From the NCBI GenBank assembly GCA_031258755.1, contig JAIRMK010000047.1, positions 1 through 5,029 of the forward strand: 5,029 bases of DNA, written 5' to 3'. The position numbers and the translations under genes were made by a program. Positions 1-5,029 of this stretch are shown in pieces. The notes beneath the pieces were generated by a model that worked only from the letters and a program-made list of their open reading frames with translations, was not told where the DNA came from and searched no databases. The stretch comes from Prevotellaceae bacterium (GTDB lineage: Bacteria; Bacteroidota; Bacteroidia; Bacteroidales; UBA932). Each line of letters starts with the position of its first letter. The stretch's first letter is position 1.

Positions 1-69
1 TTTGCCTCTGCCATTGGATTACTCATAGTGTATCATTTTTTCGGTTCAATTAAAAATAATACTTCTTGA
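1..69 (+). CDS. Possible C-terminal end of an upstream membrane protein (partial)
   Basis: Frame 1 is open from the window edge to a TGA at 67-69 and encodes 22 residues: a hydrophobic stretch (around ASAIGLLIVYHFF) followed by a short polar tail (GSIKNNTS). That is the composition expected of a last transmembrane helix with a short hydrophilic end. The main support is positional: a well-formed intrinsic terminator begins at the stop codon itself and points the same way. The other two + frames stop at 26-28 and 51-53, and their translations look less protein-like. With only 22 codons the family cannot be recognised and no function is proposed. Alternatively, this is non-coding DNA and the open frame is chance. 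Confidence 0.45.
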   Translation, partial: FASAIGLLIVYHFFGSIKNNTS

Positions 70-97
70 GCTATTTACAATGGCTTTTTTTATTTAT
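69..97 (+). terminator. Intrinsic (Rho-independent) terminator of the upstream gene
   Basis: A 7-bp stem (AGCTATT at 69-75 with AATGGCT at 79-85, one G-U wobble) closes a 3-base loop (TAC) and runs directly into a T-rich tract (86-97, seven T then ATTTAT). The T tract follows the stem only on the + strand, so it ends rightward transcription. It overlaps the last base of the putative stop codon at 67-69. It separates whatever lies upstream from the PASTA operon. Confidence 0.65.
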
Positions 98-160
98 CCC
101 CTTAACTTGATGACATTGGGAAAATCCTCGTCCGAACAGGGGCACACGGAGAAAAAAAAT

Positions 161-197
161 GTCTAATATCTATAATCTAATAGTCTAACATCTGTAA
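161..197. repeat. Degenerate tandem heptamer/octamer repeat (TCTAATA-like)
   Basis: Five consecutive imperfect units can be read: GTCTAATA (161-168), TCTATAA (169-175), TCTAATA (176-182), GTCTAACA (183-190) and TCTGTAA (191-197). The shared core is TCTAA/TCTAT with 7- to 8-base spacing. The array is short and imperfect, so it may be a decayed repeat, a protein-binding array or low-complexity drift. It lies outside any gene. Confidence 0.5.
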
Positions 198-253
198 ACA
201 ACAACAATAAATAAATCGGATTATAAAAATGTTTCTCCTGCAAATCCTGTGTC

Positions 254-267
254 TTTCCAAATGGAAA
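254..267. repeat. Short near-palindrome TTTCCA-AA-TGGAAA
   Basis: Six-base arms TTTCCA (254-259) and TGGAAA (262-267) flank two A residues. The two-base spacer is too small for a stable RNA hairpin with all six pairs, though a 5-bp stem with a 4-base loop is possible. At DNA level it has the twofold symmetry of a small operator. It lies about 90 bases upstream of the -7 promoter box, which is far for a classical repressor site. No binding protein can be named. Confidence 0.3.
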
Positions 268-291
268 CGGCAATCTTGCAGGGCTGAAACG

Positions 292-330
292 AAAGAGCGA
301 CTACGCAAATTTTTTGAATAGTCGCTCTTT
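292..330. terminator. Strong 12-bp hairpin upstream of the PASTA operon; possible terminator or structured repeat
   Basis: AAAGAGCGACTA (292-303) and TAGTCGCTCTTT (319-330) are exact reverse complements, and a G-U pair (291/331) can extend the stem. The loop is 15 bases (304-318). On the + strand the right arm ends in CTCTTTT, a weak terminator tail. On the minus strand the stem is followed by CGTTT, also weak. No gene facing it from either side is evident, apart from the upstream end that already has its own terminator at 69-97. It could terminate a small RNA made from 100-290, act as an attenuator or operator, or be part of a dispersed intergenic element. The inverted repeat is certain; its role is not. 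Confidence 0.55.
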
Positions 331-356
331 TCATGCGAAAATCCAATTTTTTGCCG

Positions 357-364
357 TAAATTTG
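357..364 (+). promoter_or_regulatory. Candidate Bacteroidota-type promoter -7 box for the PASTA operon
   Basis: TAAATTTG matches the TAnnTTTG -7 consensus used by the primary sigma factor of Bacteroidota. It ends 19 bases before the ATG at 384, which would put transcription start near 370 and leave a leader of only about a dozen bases. The matching -33 TTG-type element is not clear: the expected place (about 333-336) reads ATGC, inside or next to the hairpin's right flank. The assignment therefore rests on the -7 box and its position. Confidence 0.45.
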
Positions 365-383
365 TGGAAAAAAGCGGAACACT

Positions 384-1193
384 ATGAAGCGCAAAGAACT
401 GAAAAAACGATGGAACGCATTTTCCGGCAAACACCCTTGGATAGCCAACTTTTTAGTGGCCGGTGTCGCCTGCCTGCTGTTGTTTTGGACGGTGAGTATT
501 GCATTAAACATCTTCACCCGTCACGGACAGGTTTATGAGGTGCCCGATTTCACGAACAGGAGCTTACAGGACGCACAGGTGTTGGCTAAAGCCCATAAAA
601 TGGAACTGGTGGTTACCGATTCGGTGTTTGTGAGCTACCGCCCGCGTGGTATCGTCTTCAGGCAAAATCCGAAGAGCGGCGCCAAGGTGAAAAAGAACCG
701 CCATATTTTTCTCACCATTAATTCCATGATGCCGCGTAAAGTTGAAATGCCGGATGTAACAGGCTATTCCCTGCGTCAGGCCAAAACGGTGTTGGCTGCG
801 AAAAATTTACACGTGGGGAAATTGAACTATGTGCCCGATATCGCCACCAACAATGTCCTCCGGCAAAGATACAGGGGCGTGCCCATCGCTCCCGGCATGG
901 AAATCCCGGTTGATGCTTATATCGACCTTGAACTCGGCATGAGCGGCAACAGCGAGCGTACCATTATTCCGCAATTGATAGGCTATACTTTCGTAGAGGC
1001 AAAAGACGCCCTGGTGGAAGCCTCGCTAAACAGCGGAACGGTGCATTGTGACCAGACCATCACCACGTATGCCGACTCGCTTTTTGCCAGGGTATATAAA
1101 CAAACACCCGCTTTCTCCGAATCGAATATCTGGACGCTGGGATTGAAAGTGGATTTGTGGATTACCTTAGATGAATCAAAGATAAAAGAATGA
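384..1193 (+). CDS. Single-pass membrane protein with three PASTA domains
   Basis: This 269-residue protein has a short basic cytoplasmic end (residues 1-18, rich in K and R), one transmembrane helix (about 20-44) and a periplasmic part of three PASTA repeats at about 49-113, 118-185 and 192-262. Each repeat opens with the typical start (YEVPDFTNRSLQDA, VEMPDVTGYSLRQA, IIPQLIGYTFVEA), and the first carries the late QNPKSGAKVKKN turn. PASTA domains in Ser/Thr kinases and penicillin-binding proteins bind peptidoglycan or muropeptides, or tune wall synthesis. Here there is no kinase, transglycosylase or transpeptidase domain, so the protein is a bare sensor or scaffold by inference. The third repeat is the most divergent and carries a lone Cys222. 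The start at 384 places the helix correctly and sits just after the promoter box; no Shine-Dalgarno is visible. It overlaps the next gene by four bases (ATGA), implying coupling, and shares an operon with ddl, which fits a cell-wall role. Confidence 0.9.
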   Translation: MKRKELKKRWNAFSGKHPWIANFLVAGVACLLLFWTVSIALNIFTRHGQVYEVPDFTNRSLQDAQVLAKAHKMELVVTDSVFVSYRPRGIVFRQNPKSGAKVKKNRHIFLTINSMMPRKVEMPDVTGYSLRQAKTVLAAKNLHVGKLNYVPDIATNNVLRQRYRGVPIAPGMEIPVDAYIDLELGMSGNSERTIIPQLIGYTFVEAKDALVEASLNSGTVHCDQTITTYADSLFARVYKQTPAFSESNIWTLGLKVDLWITLDESKIKE

Positions 1194-3202
1194 ATAAGTT
1201 TTATGCGCTTGTTACGGCTGTTGTAACGTTGTTTTGTCCGGCCTATGCCCAGGAGGCGCTGGTTACGCTGAGCGAAAATCCCGCCGCGCAACCGCAGCCT
1301 AAAAACCTGCGCCCGCCGCGCAGCGCCATAACGCCGCAGGCCGTTCCGCTCGCATCATCGCCGCTGCAACTTCCCTTCGTGGATGATTTCGTGGCGCTGC
1401 ATCCCTGGCCCGACACTAATTTGTGGACGACAAACGGCGTGTATGTGAATGACCATTATGCCTTGAACATGCCCACTATCGGCGTGGCCACCTTTGACGC
1501 CCTGGATGGCCACGGACGGCTTTATCCGCATTTGGGTGGCGTGGCAGCGCCGGCCGACACATTAACTTCGCTACCCATTGATATGTCCGGCAGGAGTAGC
1601 GTGGTGCTGAGTTTCTTTTACCAGCCCGGCGGACTGGGCGACATGCCGGGCAATTTGGATAAGCTGAGGCTCGAATTTATTGCGCCCGGTATGGATACAA
1701 CGGAAGTGTGGAGCGCGGCGGTGAATATGAACGACAGCACGATTATAGAATCACGTGTGGTTGCCGATACTATCATCACCCATAAATTCGATACCCTCTA
1801 CACACAATTCGTGTATGTGATGTTGGAGATAGAGTCCGTTTGGTGCAAAGACGGATTTCAATTCCAATTTATCAACGACGTGTCGCTTACGGTAAACGTA
1901 GATGTGCCGGGGCGGGCGAATAACGCCGACTTCTGGCATCTCGATTTTGTATATCTTAATTATGGCCGTGACGTCAATGATACCCGATTGCCCGACGTGG
2001 GTATAGCGCGGCCGCAAACACACCTCACAGTGGGCTATTCCGCCATTCCGGCCTACCATCTGAGCTCCTCTGCCGCTTCTGCGGTGTTCCCGGAAAACAC
2101 CACCTTTAATATTGCCTATCGTAATTTAGGCATGGGCACACAGAACGTGTCCCGGCGGTTTGCCATTCGTCCGCTTTATAACGCTGCCGCTGGGGAAGAG
2201 ACCTATTTATTGGGCTCTGAAAATATTCTTGACAACCAGTTGCAGGAACGGTCTCGCGAATTTAAGCCCTACGATTTCTCCCCTATGGACGCCACGGTAA
2301 CGGATGTGGCTTTTGAAATTTCGAGCTACTTAGTGTTCGATATCGGTAACACCCCCTTGCGCCAAGCCTTGCGGCGTAACGATACGACAAGATATGTGCA
2401 GGAGTTTCACGATTACTATGCCTATGACGATGGCTCGGCCGAAAACGGGTATGGCCTGTTTGGCTACGGCACGTCGAACGGACGGGTAGCCGTGCAATTC
2501 AAATCTGTGATGGCCGATTCGCTGCGTGGCGCGTACATGTATTTCAATCTGGCGAAAGACAGCGCCAACCTGAAATCGTTCGACATCGCTGTGTGGGACG
2601 ATAACGGCGGCGTTCCCGGAAATATATTGCGGCGTGAGAAATACAACAGGCCGGAGGTGCGCGACAGCCTGAATGGATATGTGGCGTATAAGTTCGAAAA
2701 CCCAATTCCGATAGCCCGCAACCAGGTGTTTTATGTGGGATGGATACAAACATCGGAAGTATTTTTGAATATCGGTTTTGACGCCAATACGCCGAATAAA
2801 GAAAAAAATTTATATGCCCTGGGCGCCACAGGCGGCTGGTATGAATCCATTTATGACGGTACGTTGATGATTCGTCCTATTTTCTGCCAACCCGAAAAAT
2901 TCCCGGATGACTACGTGCCTCCGGTGCCCGTGCCGGGCGCTGCGGCCGTGCCCGATGAATATTTTATCTATCCCAATCCGGCGTCCGGCTGGATCACCAT
3001 CCGCAACCTGAAAGATGAAGAATTGGGACTGGTCACCCCCCGTCAGCGGGTAGAAATTTTTGATATGAGCGGGCGTAAACACCGCACGGGTTATACCGAT
3101 GGCGGCATGTTCTCCGTATCGGGTTTGCCGACCGGCATTTACATTCTGCGTATCACAGAAAACGAAATCGTAAAAACTTCGCAAAAAATAATTGTGAATT
3201 GA
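1190..3202 (+). CDS. Secreted protein with type IX secretion (T9SS) type A C-terminal sorting domain
   Basis: This 670-residue protein has a Sec signal peptide (residues 1-20: hydrophobic core and AYA before Gln21). A Pro/Ala/Gln-rich linker (about 28-58) follows, then a beta-rich block from LPFVDDF (61-67) through GVATFDALDG (98-107) to FWHLDFVYLNYGR (248-260), resembling the jelly-roll domains common in T9SS cargo. A middle region (about 280-400) has no recognised motif. A second beta-rich block carries YYAYDDGSAENGYG (409-422) and VFYVGWIQ (513-520). A proline-rich hinge (575-585) leads to the sorting tail, about 589-670, with the hallmarks YPNPASG, VEIFDMSGR, GLPTGIYILRI and the terminal KIIVN. 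Such tails direct export across the outer membrane through T9SS and are removed, with release or anchoring at the surface. No catalytic residues are recognisable, so adhesion, carbohydrate binding or structural roles are all open. Cys16 is not in a proper lipobox. It starts within the PASTA stop (ATGA), and its TGA overlaps the rluD ATG by one base. Confidence 0.9.
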   Translation: MNKFYALVTAVVTLFCPAYAQEALVTLSENPAAQPQPKNLRPPRSAITPQAVPLASSPLQLPFVDDFVALHPWPDTNLWTTNGVYVNDHYALNMPTIGVATFDALDGHGRLYPHLGGVAAPADTLTSLPIDMSGRSSVVLSFFYQPGGLGDMPGNLDKLRLEFIAPGMDTTEVWSAAVNMNDSTIIESRVVADTIITHKFDTLYTQFVYVMLEIESVWCKDGFQFQFINDVSLTVNVDVPGRANNADFWHLDFVYLNYGRDVNDTRLPDVGIARPQTHLTVGYSAIPAYHLSSSAASAVFPENTTFNIAYRNLGMGTQNVSRRFAIRPLYNAAAGEETYLLGSENILDNQLQERSREFKPYDFSPMDATVTDVAFEISSYLVFDIGNTPLRQALRRNDTTRYVQEFHDYYAYDDGSAENGYGLFGYGTSNGRVAVQFKSVMADSLRGAYMYFNLAKDSANLKSFDIAVWDDNGGVPGNILRREKYNRPEVRDSLNGYVAYKFENPIPIARNQVFYVGWIQTSEVFLNIGFDANTPNKEKNLYALGATGGWYESIYDGTLMIRPIFCQPEKFPDDYVPPVPVPGAAAVPDEYFIYPNPASGWITIRNLKDEELGLVTPRQRVEIFDMSGRKHRTGYTDGGMFSVSGLPTGIYILRITENEIVKTSQKIIVN

Positions 3203-4269
3203 TGAATAGTGCACAAGATTGGCTTACTACGATGGATATTGATGACGACTTTTTGGATGACGAATTGGAGGGTTTTGGAGAGCAGCCCCTTTTTGAACAT
3301 TTTCGCTTTACGGTTGACAGGGGGCAGGGGCCTATTCGCCTCGACCGTTATTTGACGGCACGTCTCGAGGATACTTCACGCAGTCGTGTACAAATTGCCG
3401 CAGCATCCGATTATATCCTGGTAAACGGGCGGGTAGAGCGTTCCAATTATATCGTCAGACCGCTTGATGAAATCAGCATTGTATTGCCATACCGCCGCCG
3501 CGGATTGGAAATATTGGCCGAAGATATTCCCATTGATGTGGTGTATGAAGACGATCAACTGATGGTCATCAACAAGTCGGCGGGTATGGTGGTGCATCCC
3601 GGACACGGTAATTATACCGGCACGTTGCTGAATGCACTGAAATATTATTTGAAAGATGCGCCTGATGTGGAAGCCATTTTGGCGCACCGCATTGATAAAA
3701 ATACATCGGGATTGCTTCTTGTTGGAAAAACGGAAGAAGCCCACGCAGCGCTGGCAGCGCAATTTTACGTGCACAGCACCAAGCGGGTGTATCAGGCGTT
3801 GGTGTGGGGCAATGTGCAGGAAGACGAGGGCACGGTGAATGCGCCGCTCGGCCGTCATCCGAAAGACCGCCTGTGCTTTGCGGTGGTACCCGAAGAAAAA
3901 GGCGGCCGTCATGCGGTGACGCATTATAAGGTAATAGAACGCTTCGGCTATGTGACGCTAATTGAATGTCGTCTGGAAACAGGCCGCACGCACCAAATCC
4001 GCGTACACATGGATTCCATAGGCCACCCGCTGTTTAACGACGACCGCTACGGCGGAAGCCGCATTGTGAAAGGCCTTGCGTTTAGCAAATACCGCCGCTT
4101 TGTGGATCATTGTTTCTCTATCATGCCGCGCCAGGCCTTGCATGCCCGCATGATTGGATTTGTGCACCCGGTCACGAAAGAAGAAATGAGCTTTGAACAG
4201 GAATTGCCGCCGGACTTTGCGCAGGTACTTGAGAAATGGCGAAACTATACGGTAAAAAGAGAAAGTTAA
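3202..4269 (+). CDS. rluD: RluA/RluD-family 23S rRNA pseudouridine synthase
   Basis: This 355-residue enzyme isomerises uridine to pseudouridine in RNA. The best-studied RluD modifies helix 69 of 23S rRNA (U1911, U1915 and U1917 in E. coli). An acidic N-terminal segment (about 11-28, rich in D and E) precedes an S4 RNA-binding domain (about 44-105: IRLDRYL, then YILVNGRV). The catalytic domain shows NKSAGMVVHP (124-133), the motif HRIDKNTSGLLL (162-173) with catalytic Asp165, and GRTHQIRVHM (261-270) with HPLFNDDRYGG. The C-terminal stretch PRQALHA and GFVHPVT is typical of family members. All key residues are present and length is normal. ATG at 3202 is preferred because it overlaps the preceding TGA (TGATG), implying coupling; TTG at 3199 in frame and ATG at 3232 (MDIDDDF) are alternatives. 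The precise target within the RluA/C/D group is inferred from the S4 domain and overall length. ddl follows 13 bases later. Confidence 0.93.
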   Translation: MNSAQDWLTTMDIDDDFLDDELEGFGEQPLFEHFRFTVDRGQGPIRLDRYLTARLEDTSRSRVQIAAASDYILVNGRVERSNYIVRPLDEISIVLPYRRRGLEILAEDIPIDVVYEDDQLMVINKSAGMVVHPGHGNYTGTLLNALKYYLKDAPDVEAILAHRIDKNTSGLLLVGKTEEAHAALAAQFYVHSTKRVYQALVWGNVQEDEGTVNAPLGRHPKDRLCFAVVPEEKGGRHAVTHYKVIERFGYVTLIECRLETGRTHQIRVHMDSIGHPLFNDDRYGGSRIVKGLAFSKYRRFVDHCFSIMPRQALHARMIGFVHPVTKEEMSFEQELPPDFAQVLEKWRNYTVKRES

Positions 4270-4282
4270 AATCTTTTGGATT

Positions 4283-5029
4283 ATGAAAAAAAATATTGCA
4301 GTAATTTATGGCGGCAATTCTTCGGAATTTGAAGTGTCGGTAAACAGCGGAAAACAAGTGAGCGCAAATATCGACAAGACGCGCTACAACGTCTATGAAA
4401 TATTGCTGATAGGCGAGAGCTGGGCGGTGCAATTGAATGAGGGAAAAGACGTGGCGGAAGTGGATAAATCGGATTTCAGCTTTACCTGTCAGGGTGAAAA
4501 AATAAAATTTGACGTGGCGTTTATCGTCATCCACGGCACGCCCGGCGAAGATGGTTTGTTGCAGTCCTATTTTGACATGTTGCATGTGCCCTACACGTCG
4601 TGCAACGCTTTTGTGTCAATGCTCACGTTCAACAAGTATGCCACGAAATGCTTCTTGCGCGACGCCGGCGTGAAAATGGCAAAAGAACGGTATTTTCGCA
4701 AAGGAGAACCGGTTCATGCGGAAGAATTAGAACGGCAACTCGGATTTCCGATGTTCGTGAAACCCAATACCGGCGGGAGCAGTTGTGGTGTGACGAAAGT
4801 GAAATCGGCTGTAGCATTGAAACGCGCCTTTGATGATGCGTTCGCGGAAAGCGATACGGTCATTGTGGAAGAATACATTGCCGGACGCGAATTGCAGCAA
4901 GGCGTCTTTAAAACAGCGGGAAAAACGTTAGACTTGCCGGTGACGGAAATATTTTCGCAAAATGAATTTTTTGACTATGCCGCCAAATATAAAGGGCAGA
5001 GCAAGGAAATCACGCCGGCGGAGCTTACG
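4283..5029 (+). CDS. ddl: D-alanine--D-alanine ligase (partial, runs off the window)
   Basis: The frame from ATG 4283 stays open to the window edge, giving 249 residues; the family is usually a little over 300, so roughly the last quarter is missing. The enzyme is a cytoplasmic ATP-grasp ligase that joins two D-alanines for the peptidoglycan precursor, and it is the target of D-cycloserine. Visible motifs are GGNSSEFEVS (10-19) with the conserved substrate-site Glu15, signature HGTPGEDG (84-91), ATP-grasp KPNTGGSSCGV (160-170) with the paired Ser residues, VEEYIAGREL (195-204), PVTEI (219-223) and the omega loop FFDYAAKY (229-236). Tyr236 matches the tyrosine that favours D-Ala over D-lactate as second substrate, so ordinary D-Ala-D-Ala synthesis is expected. 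Small departures are Phe16, where many homologues have His, and LQQGV after GRE, where TCGV is common. No Shine-Dalgarno is seen in the 13-base gap after rluD; the gene is the last visible member of the operon. Confidence 0.93.
   Translation, partial: MKKNIAVIYGGNSSEFEVSVNSGKQVSANIDKTRYNVYEILLIGESWAVQLNEGKDVAEVDKSDFSFTCQGEKIKFDVAFIVIHGTPGEDGLLQSYFDMLHVPYTSCNAFVSMLTFNKYATKCFLRDAGVKMAKERYFRKGEPVHAEELERQLGFPMFVKPNTGGSSCGVTKVKSAVALKRAFDDAFAESDTVIVEEYIAGRELQQGVFKTAGKTLDLPVTEIFSQNEFFDYAAKYKGQSKEITPAELT

Larger units (their letters stand above)
98..383. other. Non-coding intergenic region ahead of the PASTA operon
   Basis: About 290 bases between the terminator and the ATG at 384 carry no convincing gene on either strand. 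The only + strand start of note, ATG at 110, gives 18 residues with no features. Minus-strand open frames crossing this gap run into the PASTA gene and have no support. The region is AT-rich and contains, in order, a degenerate heptamer repeat (161-197), a low-complexity AAC/AAT stretch (196-217), a near-palindrome (254-267), a 12-bp inverted repeat (292-330) and a -7 promoter box (357-364). The density of small symmetrical elements in 161-331 suggests a regulatory leader or a dispersed intergenic repeat element rather than random spacer. Confidence 0.7.

Noticed and set aside
132..158. GGGGCACACGGAG-like stretch that faintly recalls purine-rich dispersed repeats of other bacteria
   Set aside because: Only one partial unit is visible, with no second copy in the window, so it cannot be supported as a repeat.
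110..166. 18-codon open frame starting at ATG 110
   Set aside because: Too short, polar, without recognisable features or ribosome-binding site, and it ends in the heptamer repeat.
177..517. Two overlapping minus-strand frames running from the PASTA gene into the intergenic gap
   Set aside because: The translations are rich in Cys, Arg and Phe with no domain, they overlap the start of the PASTA gene, and they read through the hairpin. Coding is unlikely, although the DNA itself may be a repeat element.
314..538. 74-codon + strand frame overlapping the start of the PASTA gene
   Set aside because: It spans the candidate promoter and most of it overlaps the PASTA reading frame, which encodes a clear membrane helix; no features of its own.
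1235..1237. Cys16 of the T9SS protein as a lipoprotein attachment site
   Set aside because: The residues before it (TLF) and after it do not form a lipobox, while AYA before Gln21 is a good signal peptidase I site.
2330..2749. 139-codon minus-strand open frame
   Set aside because: It is antisense to the middle of the T9SS gene and has no protein-like features; it is a by-product of the coding composition of the real gene.
3199..3201. TTG as the start of rluD
   Set aside because: The ATG at 3202 directly follows, gives the classic TGATG overlap and needs no alternative start codon.
3376..3924. 182-codon open frame on the minus strand
   Set aside because: It lies wholly inside the well-supported rluD gene, its translation shows no recognisable domain, and it has no promoter or neighbouring minus-strand genes.
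4600..4833. 77-codon + strand frame inside ddl
   Set aside because: It is out of frame within a gene whose correct frame shows all Ddl motifs; the frame here is Arg/Cys-rich and featureless.

Overview
The window looks like chromosome from a Bacteroidota (Bacteroidetes) bacterium, most likely of the order Bacteroidales. Three things point that way: a secreted protein ending in a type A sorting tail of the type IX secretion system (T9SS), genes starting without clear Shine-Dalgarno sequences, and a Bacteroidota-style -7 promoter box (TAAATTTG) just ahead of the first complete gene. I cannot name the genus.

Layout, all on the + strand. Positions 1-69 probably hold the last 22 codons of an upstream membrane protein, closed by an intrinsic terminator at 69-97. 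Positions 98-383 are a non-coding, AT-rich gap with a degenerate heptamer repeat (161-197), a small near-palindrome (254-267), a strong 12-bp hairpin (292-330) and a candidate promoter (357-364). Then come four tightly packed genes: a single-pass membrane protein with three PASTA domains (384-1193), a T9SS-secreted protein (1190-3202), an RluA/RluD-family 23S rRNA pseudouridine synthase (3202-4269) and D-alanine--D-alanine ligase (4283 to the window edge). The junctions are a 4-base ATGA overlap, a 1-base TGATG overlap and a 13-base gap, so this is almost certainly one operon with translational coupling.

Functionally the operon joins cell-wall themes. Ddl makes the D-Ala-D-Ala dipeptide of peptidoglycan, and PASTA domains in other bacteria bind peptidoglycan or regulate its synthesis. 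RluD matures the ribosome and links the operon to growth. The secreted T9SS protein in the middle has no assigned function, and its co-expression with wall-precursor genes is the most interesting coding observation here. I saw no tRNA, rRNA, insertion sequence, CRISPR array or defence system. Most of the window is ordinary core chromosome; the intergenic gap and the T9SS protein deserve the second look.
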